Source of the DNA: Holothuria scabra
Taxonomy: Eukaryota; Echinodermata; Holothuroidea; Aspidochirotida; Holothuriidae
Direction: 5' to 3'
DNA: 64,000 bases
NCBI GenBank assembly: GCA_037179385.1
Contig: CM074179.1
Location: 32,803,903-32,867,902 of the forward strand
Part shown: piece by piece, positions 37,414 to 48,833 of the stretch
How positions within the stretch are numbered: the stretch's first letter is position 1
How the letters are laid out: each line of letters starts with the position of its first letter
Notes under the pieces: model-generated
Databases searched by the model: none
What the model saw: only the letters and a program-made list of their open reading frames with translations
What the model was told of the DNA's origin: nothing
Made by a program: the position numbers and the translations under genes

Positions 37414-38745
37414 GTTCACTTTGGTTTCCTACTATGTACCTCAGGCTTAGCCTACACAACATGGAACATTACGTAGAATAGAATTAAAGATACAGGCGAA
37501 ACATGGTCAGGATTTAAATAATTGAACTTGTATGTGTGCAAATTTTCAATGCCAGCATGAGCAATAAAATTCTTTTCTTTTCAGGCGAATACACTGGGCT
37601 TTGAACTACAATCTAGGCTAGGCCCTAATACGAGAAGTAAATTTCACACATTATCAAACTGACAGCATGAATACATTCGATTGAACATAACTTCAGGGTG
37701 GAAAGGGGCCCAAGGGTTCAGGGGATTGCCTCACACCCACCTTTAAAATATCTGTAAACATGACCGGAACCGTGGTCTTGAACGTCGAAGTGGTAAATCC
37801 TTGGCCAGGCTAGTATAGATATAGTAACTATAGCTGACATCACGTCTAACGCTGGGTGGGTAGAAATAATTAGTCGTTCGCTAACAGGAGGTCCAAACGT
37901 TGGCGAAAATAAAACCTACGGATGGTAGCGGTAGGAAATCGCGAGTTCCTGGCCAGACTGCCCGTTAAAACGGTGGGTGAATAAATTCATGAACGTCGTC
38001 GAATATTGCGAAGCGTCTACAGGCCACTAGGGTGAAAAGGTGGGCGAAATTTGTGGGCCATCGGCTAAGTTAGGCTGGTTTAATGCGTTGAACGATGTAC
38101 TGTTCAGGAAACGCAAGGCAAACTCGTCCATCCATTGGTAGGCCAAGCCGGACAGATCGTCCCACAGTAGGATACGCCAAACGGACAGATGATGAAATTG
38201 ACCGCAATCATCCAGGAATTTAGGTAAGCCATGAACAGTTAAAATGAAGGTCCAACTGATATATCAGGTCGTTGAGCAGATGGTGAAAGTGTTGTTTGAG
38301 CATCGCTCGGAAAACCGGCCTCCACTAACATGTTATGTGATATTGAGTTGTTGTCGATCCCGCTCGTCTACCATATTGAGTAAAGAGTCACAACCAAGTG
38401 TGTTATGGCAGAACCCGGGCCGCTCCTTCACAATGAGTAAAGTTGTCCGCGAGTCCGCTCCTCCACCATGTCGAGTAAAGTGATGTAGTACGGGGATCCT
38501 GCGTACGGTAGTATCCAGAAACAAACAAACAAACAAAAAAAAAAAAAAACAGATGGAGAGTTCCAATCGATTTAATGATGATTTATTCGTTGATTAATTT
38601 GCAAAAAAGATGATCAAGTTTAAATCATTCTGCCGGCAAAAAAAGGATTAATTATCTACAGCTAGGTTACTCAAGTGCTCCTCGTCTGAAGTCTGATGCA
38701 CGAGTGTCCTGCTTGCGGGCTCGGTCTTGGAAACCTCGTGCGAGC
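37414..38745. other. No gene recognised
   Basis: This is non-coding sequence with CCTAGGCT-type words. At 38350-38490 the words TACCATATTGAGTAAAG, ACAATGAGTAAAG and CACCATGTCGAGTAAAG recur at irregular spacing. The region could include the true left end of DIRS-like element 2, whose boundary I could not fix. Confidence 0.45.
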
Positions 38746-39103
38746 TCCGAAGACCTGCAGTCCCCTGATTGGTCAAAAGTTATGACGCACCCATGTAAAT
38801 AACTATTATGATATAAATGACCAATGAGGAGGCTGCAAAGGGGGAAATTGGCCACACCTCGAAAATGTGGGTTACAGTGTGCACGTGGAACTACAGCGAT
38901 GAAATATGTCACGTCCACCGGTAACACGTGACGGGAAACGGGAAGGGCCCTGGGAATCTAGAACAAAAGGAAGGGAGCGTTGCTCGTAAACAACAAGATG
39001 GTGTCTGCTAAAGGTCATGAAGAGTGCACCATACTACATAACAGTACTTTTTGCCACAGTGGCAGAAAATTAGATGATGCAATCCTTAGATGCGTTACAG
39101 GCT

Positions 39104-40310
39104 ATCAGATTGAGTTTGATGAAGAAAAACCTCTTGATTATTCCAAATCCAGGTGTATTTATTCACCATTAAACAAGGCTGAAGAGACCCTTTTAGAACA
39201 TGAGATTGATAAGCTATAGGAGGAAGTGGTCCTTCACATACTGAGGGAGAATTTATAACCCCCGTATTTTTTAGACCGAAGCCAGATGGCTCCTTTCGAA
39301 TGATCTTGAATTTGAAGAATTTCAATGAAAGTGTGAAGTATTATCATTTTAAAATGGACTCTTTCCAGGCAGCTCTTACGTTAATGGAGCCCCAGTGCTT
39401 TATAGCATCGATAGATTTAAAAGATGCATATTACTCTGTACCAGTCGATACTTTCTATAGGAAGTACCTCCGACTTTTGTACAAAGATGGATTGTATCAA
39501 TACACATGCCTGCCAAATGGCCTAGCATCTGCCCCCAGAATTTTCACAAAATTACTAAAACCTGCAGTAGCAAAGCTGAGGAAAAGAGGAGCTGTATGTT
39601 TAAGCTACATAGATGATATTTTCATCCAAGCAAACTCAAAAATGAATGCAGACACACAGTCAATATGATATCACAACTTCTTAGAGAATTAGGATTTGTT
39701 ATCCACCAAGAAAAGTCTGTAATGGAGCCTAAGAAAGAGTTGACGTTCTTGGGGTTTGTGCTCAACTCACAGAGTATGACACTCAGACCTAAATCGGAGA
39801 GAATCAGCAATGAACTCTCTGAAATTTCGAAATTTAAAGGCAAGTCCAAGACAAGTGTGCCAGATCTTGCCCATGTCATAGGCATTTTAGTGTCACTGTT
39901 TCCAGGGGTCAAGTATGGGCCCCTATATTACAGAGTCGAAGGTGCCAAAAATCAGGCCTTAAAAACAAGCAAAGGGAATTTCGAAGGACAAGTCAGTATG
40001 ACACTTGGAGCCTTACATGAATTAGCCTGGTGGGAAATTAATCTCCCTTTTGCTTGGAATTATGTCCTACCGACAGACACCAATATAACTATAATAACTG
40101 ATACTTCGGCTGTTGGTTGGGGTGCTCATTGTCCTGCCTTTTCAACCAAAGCACAAGGTAAATGGCATGTTGAGGAAAAGAAACTTCACATTAATGTGCT
40201 GGAACTTACTTAATTTTAGCGGGACAAACAAAGAATAAACACAAAAGAATTCTCACTGATAACACAACGGCAGTTGCCTATATCGGTGCCACGGGAGGTA
40301 CGCCGTCCAT
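39104..40310 (+). pseudogene. DIRS-like element 2 reverse transcriptase / RNase H
   Basis: RT starts with VTGYQIEFDEEKPL (about 39104). After a frameshift near 39220 it continues with RPKPDGSFRMILNLKNFNES, ASIDLKDAYYSV (first Asp), LPNGLASAPRIFTK and LSYIDDIF (palm). A second break at 39665 leads to the thumb and RNase H with TDTSAVGWGAHCP and LHINVLELT. After a stop, NTTAVAYIGATGG gives the next RNase H block near 40260. Confidence 0.88.
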
Positions 40311-40379
40311 TCAATGCAATGAAAAAGCAAAACTCATATAGCAATGGGCTGAGGCCCAAAAGAATTGCCCCCACGAGTC

Positions 40380-40901
40380 AACTGTCCTTCAAGCAATTGA
40401 CTCTTAAGTTAGTGATGCTCATTGCCCTAACAACGGCACAGCGTTTGCAAACTCTGTAAGCGCTTGATGTAGAAAATATGTTTTTTAAGCAGAACGAAGC
40501 TGTGTTCGTAATACCTAATCACTTAAATCAATCACGACCTGGCAAAAAGCAGGTGCAAATAATTGTACACTCTCCCAAGGGATGATGCATTAGATGTGTA
40601 TCAGTAACTTGCATCAAGAGATACATTGTCACGCTGGATACGCGAGGTAATGCAGGCTGCAGGAATTGATTCATGCAAGTATAGTGCACACAGTACAAGA
40701 TCTGCAGCTGTATCTTCAGCTAAAATAAGGGGATGTCGAGTCGCAACCATTCTTCAAACAGCTGGATTAACATCAGAAACCACTTTTCCTAACTTCTATG
40801 ACAAAACTTTGGGAAAACCTCAAAGCTTTGCTCAGGTTAAAACAGGAACCAGGAATCTGCATGAATTACGTAGCCAGCTATACTTGAAAACTAAGCATTA
40901 A
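40380..40901 (+). pseudogene. DIRS-like element 2 tyrosine recombinase (catalytic half)
   Basis: LMLIALTTAQRLQTL-like sequence at 40403-40459 (read as LVMLIALTTAQRLQTL) supplies the first catalytic Arg. A stop and a frameshift follow. Frame 40626-40901 then holds YSAHSTRSAAVS (HxxR box) and TFPNFYDKTLG (nucleophile Tyr). The core-binding domain is absent. Confidence 0.83.
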
Positions 40902-41253
40902 GGGTGGAACTGAAAGATGCTTTAATCAGCTGATAATATTCTAAAATCTAAGTCTCTGTAAGACAGAAATCATTATCATTTTAAGAGACCAAAGGTGGGC
41001 TTGTTTCAGCTTATGCAGTGGAACTTGTTAAAGAAACAAGCAAATTTTTTTGTTATTGGCCAAGTTGGGCTTATATAGTTTTTGTCATAAAGTTGGAACT
41101 TCTAAAGACACAAGTGTCTTCTTGTAAATGCCCAAAGCAGGGCTTGCTTATCTATACAGATGTATGCAATAAAGTTGTAAGGAACTCGACGATTGTGTTC
41201 TGTCTTTAAAGTTTCTCATAAGACCATAGTGTAGTGTAGTGTAGTGGTGAGGA

Positions 41254-41490
41254 AGAATCGCCAAAACGATTCCACAGGATGAAGTTTGACTAAGATTCTA
41301 CCGAGAAACTACTAAGATTATTTTACAACCCAACCCTGATGAAATACATAATGTGTTCAGTAGCATGACAGTCTTTCAAAACTGAAGCGATCAACTGCTC
41401 ATACTCTCTCACGTAATCCCTCCGTTCGTGTAGTGTCTCGGTAGAATCTTAATCAAACTTTATCCTGTGGACTCGTTTAATTTGGCGATT
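41254..41490. repeat. Foldback repeat with about 60-bp arms
   Basis: 41254-41312 is the imperfect reverse complement of 41430-41490 (GAATCGCCA... against ...TTTGGCGATT, both containing TCTCGGTAGAATCTTA or its complement). The loop is about 117 bp. It is either a foldback MITE or the terminal repeat remnant of the neighbouring DIRS-like element. Confidence 0.7.
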
Positions 41491-42822
41491 ATAGAACATA
41501 CATAACTCCGACTTGGCTAAATTGAAGAGACAACCGAAAAATACGTCCGCCCTCCTCAAATCCAAACAAGCACTGATCTTGGCTATCCAATCACGCAATC
41601 TCATGGAATTCCACAATGAATGGAATAGGAATTAATAACTGAATAAGATACAAGAATAGGCAGTGAGCCTTGGAATTCCTCCTGTATTTGCGCTTGAAAA
41701 GGACGAAATGTTCATAAGCAGGCTTAAACGAAGTTATGTCAGTTGCGGTAGAGCGCCGGAATGAGAGTAGCAGAACGTGTGTAAGGCAGCTGAAATGATA
41801 ATTTTGAATAAAATGCACGGTGTGAGATAGAAACCTTGTAATACAGCATTATTTTCTCAAAGATGCATTGTGACCAAAGACCTGTTAAAGAATATTTTAT
41901 TTTTTCGACAGGGGGGGGGGGGGGTGCGGAGAATAGGAAATTAAAGTTCGCCATTAAACTTCAAGAATGTTTTTCGTATCATTTATCAGTTAACCATTTT
42001 TACTGCTTATAAATGTTGTTTAGGGTAGCGGTGCTATTTCACATCATTACGAGCCATTACAATATTGGTTTACCATACCAAAATTTGGTTTACAAGCCAA
42101 ATTTTTTCTAGTTGCTGTAAAAATATTCATAATGATTTACTTCAGAGACTCGTGGAACAATGTGGGGTATTATATGTGGGCTTTTGCACAGCTAACATGT
42201 TTCCCTTAAATACCAATGGTAAACACAGTAAAGCAACTTTAACAGGTTAAAAAGACTACAACTGGTTCATAACCTTGCCCTTTGAAAATTTAACGTTCAT
42301 GTACCAAAAATATACGATGATGTACTAACTTCATACGATCATGATGTAAATTTACACCATCATATACTAAAACCATAAGTTCATCATGTTAAATGTTACG
42401 ATGTACATGTAAAAAACACGTTGTACATCTAAAAACAAATGTACATTTAGAAACGTTTACTCCAATCAACTCCACATTAGGTTCTTGTGCTATGAAATCA
42501 GGTAAGTTAGATACTGCAGTGAAAAGGGCCGTTTTCTTTTCCAGGAAGACTGGGAGCTACCTGTTTCGTAGATGGCTGAAGTGTCACAGAAGTGTGTAGT
42601 CTTACAAAGATTTGGTCTGCAATATAATCTAGAACAATTTTGCCTTGATTTTAAGATTTAGACAAAAATAATTTTTTCAATGGTGACTGATGTCCACTTC
42701 CCGGCTGTGCTTTTTCGCGTCTGTGGGCTTGGCTGTCAGAATCGTCATCGAGAGGATTTGCTTCCAATATTTCATCTTGAGGAGTGTTTTCTGTATCTAG
42801 TTCTAATTTTTTTAATTCTGTA

Positions 42823-42977
42823 ATAGACCTATTTCCAAATAGCAGTTACAATGAATTGTGGGATATAGTTTTGGGTGTGCGTCAATTTTAACCACACTAA
42901 AATGCCATTGACAAAAATGACAAACACCAAAACTCTATCCCACAATCCTTTGTAATTGCTATTTGGAAATAAGTCTA
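42823..42977. mobile_element. Foldback MITE with about 52-bp arms
   Basis: The arms are 42823-42875 and 42926-42977. Their outer ends read ATAGACCTATTTCCAAATAG and its imperfect complement. The loop is about 50 bp and nothing is encoded. Confidence 0.75.
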
Positions 42978-43025
42978 TGGGAGGTGGAGGTTCTCGAGTT
43001 CCGCTCCTAGACAAGTTCAGCAGTA

Positions 43026-43376
43026 TCTGTTGCGTATTTACAACATTGAATGAGAGCAAAGAATGAGACAGGTCTTTGTTAAAGTTAATTTCCGGTTTAT
43101 TCACTCCTTTGTAATCTCCAAATAATATACTTGAAAGAAACTTAAAACTTGAGCATTCCTTTGGATATTTTATAACTGACTATAACTGATATGACTGGCT
43201 ATTACTGGCTTTGGATGATTTTAACTGAATTTGACTGAATATAACTACATATAACTGAATATAACTGTACAAAGAATTATGCCTCCTCAGCGGGTAAATG
43301 AAATACAAATTCACACCAGAACACATTTTTACTCCTTCAAATCTTATAAGTGTCTGCCCACCCATCATCGGAGGCC
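43026..43376 (-). repeat. BEL-3 left terminal direct repeat (probable 3' LTR)
   Basis: This matches 53521-53857 from ATCTGTTGCGTATTTACAAC to CATCGGAGGCC. Inside is a series of near-repeats of the type ATAACTGA / TGACTGAATATAACT. RT codons run straight into it. Confidence 0.82.
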
Positions 43377-43677
43377 AGGGATTGACCAACGTCCAATTTC
43401 CAGAAGTTTTCAACTTGTGCTTCTAAACCTACATCTGGTCCACGGGTTGCTTGTATAAAATTACAAACAACTTTATCATCGGGGTCACAATCGTTCAACG
43501 GGCCATGAAGTGTCCACCCTAGTAAAGTTCTTGTGGCATAAGGTTCACCCACTCTCCCACACCTTACTTCTAATGGAATTAGAGCTTCTGGAATATCCTG
43601 ACCAATTGAGAGGGAAACCTGGCAGTCATTTACTTTGGGTACATCCAGGTCTTTCAAGTGATCCCATTCTTTATCTC
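43377..43677 (-). pseudogene. BEL-3 reverse transcriptase N-terminus
   Basis: On the minus strand, EWDHLKDLDVPKV is followed by SIGQDIPEALIPLEVRCG, EPYATRTLLGWTLHGPL and ENFWKLDVGQSLASDD. These are the conserved residues at the protease-RT boundary of BEL/Pao Pol. The open frame ends within the terminal repeat at 43337, before any catalytic RT motif. It is not functional. Confidence 0.85.
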
Positions 43678-44196
43678 TTGTGGAGAGACCGGTTGTATTT
43701 AGGGGAGAGGGAAGACCTGCGGACGTCGTCCTGGCATCGATAAAGGCGGAGGTTAAGGTGCGGGTCACGGTGGAGGCCGACTTCGCTCGGTTGCCAAGGT
43801 CGACGTTCGGCAGGCGGTGAGGTCCGCTTTTCTCAGTGCGGGGTGGCCGGGTGATAGTTAACCTGTAAATAATAACTTACCTGTGCATAGTATTGTGTAA
43901 ATAGCTCGAGTGTTGGGTGGGTGTTGTACATGTATGCCGTAGAAGTTTTGTTTGTTTCCCAGCCCATGTAAATGGGTATGTAAGTAAAAGAGTTCTATTA
44001 TTGTTATGAACATAATTTTGCATCACCTTTCTTGAAAACAAAACAGGAAAAGCTTTGTATGTAGTAACACAATTTTTGTTTCTTGGTGCATGTTTAGGTC
44101 CTGTAAATAGTCTTTGCTTTTGTGTTTTTGTCCGGTCTGGTTTGAGTTCCTCTCCCTTTGTTTCTCAGTGCCCGTTTGATGTACTTAAAAAAACAT
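43678..44196 (+). mobile_element. 5'-truncated LINE fragment (519 bp) inside BEL-3
   Basis: The insert is bounded by an 11-bp direct repeat, TTCTTTATCTC (43667-43677 and 44197-44207), and ends in an A-rich tail (TTAAAAAAACA). Its last 110 bp resemble 59330-59432 (GCTTTTGTGTTTTTGTCCGG and ATGTAC plus A-rich tail). Removing it brings the BEL-3 protease and RT regions together. No RT domain is retained. Confidence 0.78.
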
Positions 44197-44348
44197 TTCT
44201 TTATCTCAGACGAAATCGGTGCGCTGCTAATGAGCTTGGGAAATTTGGACAGAACATACACTCTTCGAAGTTTCAGTAGCTTACGTCCCTTCTTTGGTCC
44301 TTTGGTCGCCCTTAGTTCAAGTGACACTTCCACAGCTTTAGCATTCTT
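44197..44348 (-). pseudogene. BEL-3 protease C-terminal part
   Basis: On the minus strand, EVSLELRATKGPKKGRK is followed by VYVLSKFPKL, continuing the protease frame that stops at 52664 on the other side of BEL-2. The two halves adjoin at the TTCTT target duplication. Confidence 0.83.
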
Positions 44349-45213
44349 TGTAGCGGACCCCAGTCGAAAAAACAAACAATTCCATAGTTTCAATACGGGT
44401 CAGTTTATTTCGGTCTCTCTTTGATCAGTTTCCATCAACAACAGAATAATCTTGACTTAGCTAAATCATGACTGCAGAGGATGTGATCATCTTGACCTTG
44501 ACTTGACCTCAACTCGACCGTCAAAACTGTAAATACAACATGCAACTTCATTAATAATACTCTAACCTACTGTACAACTACCAGCGTACTCCTGAAAATC
44601 AAAGGAATCATGCTTAACTTCTGCAAAATATTAACTGACATGAGTGTCTGAGATCTAAACAAATCTAAACAACAACAGGGACTTGAATTATTTGAATTAA
44701 TGTCATACACATACAAACACTCAATTTCCCACATGAACCCACTGTATGCAACGCCTAAGGTCTAGACAGTGCACACACCAACTGTACAGTACTTGTTACT
44801 GGGCCTATTATGCAATAACAACAGCCCTAAACATTGGAATGTTCACATTTTTGAGTGTTAGGCTAAGCTATGCACAGTAACAACCAAGCATGGTAACCCC
44901 AGCGCTAAACTTACTGCACAAATCTTATGAGTGATAATCATTTGAGCACCTCATAATCACTAAATCTGTTTAGAAACTTCCTTTTTTATAACTTTCAGTT
45001 ACCTTATGGTTCCCTTCTGAGACTGGATCCACTATGATTTCTCACATTTCTTACGGCTTTACGAAAACATTTCTCTCTGCAACCCCGTCTCTAAGATGGT
45101 TGAAGTTAGCTAGCTATCTAAACCCAAGTACAGCCGGGGAATCAAGACAGCATATGCAACATACAGTAATGGATAACATTAAAAAACAACGTACGGAGCG
45201 GTGGACCATTACA
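44349..45213 (-). repeat. BEL-2 3' LTR (minus orientation)
   Basis: This is the longer LTR (865 bp). It holds about 53 bp near 44825-44878 that the other LTR lacks. Just inside it, CTCCCACC reads as the purine tract GGTGGGAG on the minus strand. Confidence 0.94.
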
Positions 45214-45375
45214 CTCCCACCAAATTACTTAACCTCAAATACAAAGAGTAACAAACAACATACTGTAATCGAAGGAAGTAATTTCCATCTGCACCGCTCA
45301 ATCATTACCAGCGAACAAACAATGATAAATGATGAAATCCAAAAATGCTTAACTTTTACTTCAGCAGCCTAAACC

Positions 45376-47208
45376 TTACTTGTTGCCCTGAGGGTCAGAG
45401 GAGGAGCTTTCAACATTCTCCACTAGGAGAATAAGTTTTTGGATTGGCCGTTCCAACTCTAGCTTCTTGAGTCGACTCCCTAGGATCTTAGACCCCATCC
45501 TAACCCAAACTCTCCTAACTAAGCCGTCATCATCAGCATCTGCCGTCTTAACTACTGCAAGGGGCCATTCCATTCGTGACGTCTCGAGATCTTTGACCAT
45601 AACAATATCACCGACCCTCAAGTTCCTCCTGCGGACGTTCCATTTCTCTCGTTGCTGCAAATTCTGGAGGTACTCTCCCTTCCAACGAGACCAAAACTGT
45701 TCTGAAAGAAATTGCACCCTTCGCCATCTTTTTCTTGCATACAGGTCCTCCCTTACAAAATTTCCAGGAGGTGGTAAAGGAGAAGTTGACTTCATGGTCA
45801 CTAGGTGGTTTGGTGTAAGGGGTGCCTCGACAGCTGGATCAAACATATTTACAGGTGAAAGAGGCCGACTATTGACAATGGACATCGCCTCGTACATAAA
45901 ACATCTTAGGGATGCGTCGTCCAAACGTCCAGGACATAAGGCCATTGTTTCTTCTAGTACATTCCTCACAGATCTGATCTGGCGTTCCCAAATGCCTCCA
46001 GCATGACTTGAGTGAGGTGCATTGAATATAAAGGTACATTGTTTCTCCGTCAGGTATGCTGTGACTCGGTCAATACCTAATTCCCTCATAGCTGCCTGCA
46101 ACTCATTGTCAGCCCCAACAAAATTACTTCCTTGGTCAGATCGTATTTGTCTTACTGCGCCTCTGATAGCAATGAAACATCTGAGTGCAATGATAAAGGC
46201 ATCTGTAGTCAAGTCTTCTACTACTTCTATGTGCACTGCCCTGGAACACAAACATGTGAATAACAATCCATAACGCTTGTATTCCTTGCGCCCATGCCTT
46301 GTAAGAAAGGGGCCAAAACAGTCCATCCCACAGAAAGTGAAGGGTGGTGATGGCTCGACTCTATCTTCAGGCAGGTCAGCCATCTTTTGCTCTTCCACTG
46401 GACGCCTTAGCTTTCTACAAATGACACACTTCCTGATAAATTCAGCAACCAATTTGCTCCAACCAAGGATCCAGTAGCCCTTGTTTCTTATTTCATTGAG
46501 AGTTTGACCTCTACCCTGATGTTTGACCTGGGTGTGGCAGTGAGCAGGTATCAGTTGAGTAATGTGTCCATTTTTGGGTAACACCATAGGATGCTTCTCA
46601 TTCAGTGACATAGAAGACTTCCTTAAACGCCCTCCTACTCTGATTACCCCATCCTGAATGAAGGGGTTAAGGCTGAAGAGTTTACTGGTTGAAGGAACGT
46701 CTCTTTGTTTCTCGACCTCTTGCATTTCCTCTTTGAAGGTTTTCTTCTGAACAAGCTTGATCACAGAAATGCCAGCCTGATTAATTTCTTCAACCGTCAA
46801 GACCTTGTTTCCAGCTTGCCTTCTTGCAAGGCATTGCATTCTGGCTACAATTTTGGTAAGTTTACTCCAACTGGAATACCTGGACAACCTCTCCAGCAAA
46901 TCTGTTGCAGATGTTGTTTGCACACTAAGAGCCCCTGCTCTAACCTCTGGATCTCCCACCATTAGCTCAGGTTCTACGTTGTGACTCTCAATAGAACTAG
47001 CCTTCCAAAGAAATTCTGGGCCAGTTAACCAATTGGTTGAAAGCAGTTCACCTACACACAGACCTCGTGAAGCATGATCCGCAGGATTTTCTTTCGTGGG
47101 AACATAATGCCACTGTTTGACATCTGTATGTTCTCTGATGAGCTGTACTCTGTTTGATACAAATACATGGAACTTCTTTGCATCATTGTTGATGTAGGCT
47201 AACACCAC
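45376..47208 (-). CDS. BEL-2 integrase and RNase H end
   Basis: This 610-codon open frame begins one codon after the TAA at 47209-47211. It first reads VVLAYINNDAKKFHVFV, the end of RNase H. The integrase zinc-binding region has CHTQVKHQGRG and CVICRKLRR. The catalytic core has CGMDCFGPF (Asp), IRSDQGSNF (Asp) and GGIWERQIRSV (Glu). The C-terminal domain shows RRNLRVGDIVMVKD, the BEL/Pao DUF5641-type end. All three acidic residues are present. The true protein would start upstream in the RT frame. Confidence 0.92.
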   Translation of the reverse strand: MVLAYINNDAKKFHVFVSNRVQLIREHTDVKQWHYVPTKENPADHASRGLCVGELLSTNWLTGPEFLWKASSIESHNVEPELMVGDPEVRAGALSVQTTSATDLLERLSRYSSWSKLTKIVARMQCLARRQAGNKVLTVEEINQAGISVIKLVQKKTFKEEMQEVEKQRDVPSTSKLFSLNPFIQDGVIRVGGRLRKSSMSLNEKHPMVLPKNGHITQLIPAHCHTQVKHQGRGQTLNEIRNKGYWILGWSKLVAEFIRKCVICRKLRRPVEEQKMADLPEDRVEPSPPFTFCGMDCFGPFLTRHGRKEYKRYGLLFTCLCSRAVHIEVVEDLTTDAFIIALRCFIAIRGAVRQIRSDQGSNFVGADNELQAAMRELGIDRVTAYLTEKQCTFIFNAPHSSHAGGIWERQIRSVRNVLEETMALCPGRLDDASLRCFMYEAMSIVNSRPLSPVNMFDPAVEAPLTPNHLVTMKSTSPLPPPGNFVREDLYARKRWRRVQFLSEQFWSRWKGEYLQNLQQREKWNVRRRNLRVGDIVMVKDLETSRMEWPLAVVKTADADDDGLVRRVWVRMGSKILGSRLKKLELERPIQKLILLVENVESSSSDPQGNK

Positions 47209-48810
47209 TTAGGAATCACACCAAAAATGTTCACTGTCAATATGCATCTGCAATTCTTGTTTCACCTTAGTACTCAATTTAACAGCAACAACGGCAGCTG
47301 TAAGCTCCAAGCGAGGAACCGTGACAACCTTTGTGGGTGATACTCTGGACTTTCCGACAACCAGGGTGCAGTGGACACGGTTCCCTGCAACGAATCGTAG
47401 GTAAGAACACACCCCATATCCAGTGGTGCTTGCATCTGAGAAGTGGTGAAGCTCTACTCTTGAAATGGGGCCAAAGTCTGGTGGTTTGTAACATCTTGGA
47501 AAATGGACGTCCTTTAAGTTTGGAATATCTTTCTTCCACTGCTCCCACCTTGGCCTTAAGTCTTCACAGATAACATCATCCCAACCAGTACCACGTCTGC
47601 ACATCTCTTGCAAAACAGCTTTCCCTCTCAGAACAAATGGAGAGATGAATCCTAATGGGTCATACATGCTAGCGACCAATGACAGAATTCCACGGCGTGT
47701 ACTGGGGCGTTCCTGAACATTTAATTGGAATGTGAATGCATCTACTTCGATGTTCCAGCACACCCCCAGTGTTCTTTCAATCGGAAGTATATCTTTGTTT
47801 AGGTCAACTTCCTGGACATCTGAAGCACGTTCACTAATTGGTACGCTCTCAAGCACAGAACGGTTACTGGATATAAACTTGTGTAGCCGAAGGTTCCCTA
47901 GCCAACACAATTCACGAGCTTCTTCTATCAGTCCTTTGGCTTTCTCAACACTGTCCACACTAGTGACCCCATCATCCACATAAAAGCCTTGACTCAAGAA
48001 TGGTGCAGCTAGGGGGTAGTCCTTTTCATACATCCTTGAAAGATACCTGAGGCCAAAATTCGCACAGCCGGGCGATGACTTGGCTCCAAACAAATGCGCA
48101 TTCATTCTGTATTCCATGGGATCTGCATTGGTGTCGCCTTCATGGTACCACAAAAATCTCAAGTAATCTCTGTCTTTAGGATGGAATCTGTGAAACATCT
48201 TCTGTACATCACACATCACAGCAACATTTTCCCTGCGAAACCTGCACAGCACTCCAAAGAGACTATTGGTAAGGTCAGGTCCAGACAATAGGTGATCATT
48301 TAAGGAAGAGCCTCCATACTTCGCTGAACAATCAAACACCACTCTCAACTTGGACGGTTTCTTGGGATGAAAGACCCCATGATGTGGAATGTACCATACC
48401 TCACCAGGTTTTGGCTTCTCTGTTGCAAGTTCCGCATCACCGTCCTTCAGCATTTCATTCACAAACTGACAGTAATGTTGTTTGTACACAGGATCCTGAT
48501 CAAGCCTCTTCTTGAGATGGGACAGTCTCACAGCTGCTAACTTCTTGTTATTTGCAACCTTGGGCCGTGATTTGAAAGGTAGGGGCATCTCTAAGTGACC
48601 TTTCGAATTCACGGTAATGCTACTCTCCATGAAGCTGAGAAACTGAATGTCTTCCTGTGACACATTAACATCTCCATGCTTTGAGTCAGCAAAATGTCTC
48701 TCTAATATGTTTAAGACATCTCGGGGTGTAACTGGAGGGGCTTCCTTCACACTAATGCGATGACAGAACCCTGTGACGTCTGCCGTGTCCGTTGGACCAA
48801 GTTTCCCCAC
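47209..48810 (-). CDS. BEL-2 reverse transcriptase / RNase H
   Basis: This 533-codon frame opens with the protease-RT linker (MGKLGPTD). RT shows EVWYIPHHGVF, KLRVVFDCSAKYGG, VAVMCDVQKMFHR (first Asp) and QGFYVDDGVTS (palm). SMYDPLGFISPF and RNase H with LHHFSDASTTGYGV and RLELTAAV follow. The frame stops at TAA 47209-47211 right after EHFWCDS. The next frame continues in phase with VVLAYINN, so a single nonsense codon splits RNase H. It is one base out of frame with the Gag-protease ORF at 48811-48833. Confidence 0.93.
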   Translation of the reverse strand: MGKLGPTDTADVTGFCHRISVKEAPPVTPRDVLNILERHFADSKHGDVNVSQEDIQFLSFMESSITVNSKGHLEMPLPFKSRPKVANNKKLAAVRLSHLKKRLDQDPVYKQHYCQFVNEMLKDGDAELATEKPKPGEVWYIPHHGVFHPKKPSKLRVVFDCSAKYGGSSLNDHLLSGPDLTNSLFGVLCRFRRENVAVMCDVQKMFHRFHPKDRDYLRFLWYHEGDTNADPMEYRMNAHLFGAKSSPGCANFGLRYLSRMYEKDYPLAAPFLSQGFYVDDGVTSVDSVEKAKGLIEEARELCWLGNLRLHKFISSNRSVLESVPISERASDVQEVDLNKDILPIERTLGVCWNIEVDAFTFQLNVQERPSTRRGILSLVASMYDPLGFISPFVLRGKAVLQEMCRRGTGWDDVICEDLRPRWEQWKKDIPNLKDVHFPRCYKPPDFGPISRVELHHFSDASTTGYGVCSYLRFVAGNRVHCTLVVGKSRVSPTKVVTVPRLELTAAVVAVKLSTKVKQELQMHIDSEHFWCDS

Positions 48811-48833
48811 TACACTCCATCCTAGGTCTGTCC

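Larger units (their letters stand above)
38746..40901 (+). mobile_element. DIRS-like element 2 (decayed)
   Basis: A leader shared with 1-273 is followed by RT, RNase H and the catalytic half of a tyrosine recombinase, all on the plus strand. The recombinase N-terminus and most of ORF1 are missing, apparently by internal deletion. The sequence differs from DIRS-1 and belongs to another lineage of the same superfamily. No terminal repeats or internal complementary region were found, so both ends are approximate. Confidence 0.8.
40902..43025. other. Non-coding, with two foldback repeats
   Basis: No recognisable gene is present. It contains two foldback repeats (41254-41490 and 42823-42977) and a G run at 41911-41923. 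Confidence 0.55.

Noticed and set aside
30718..37450. Plus-strand frames inside the BEL-1 LTRs as host genes
   Set aside because: The same frames occur in both LTR copies and have no recognisable domain. They are non-coding LTR sequence.
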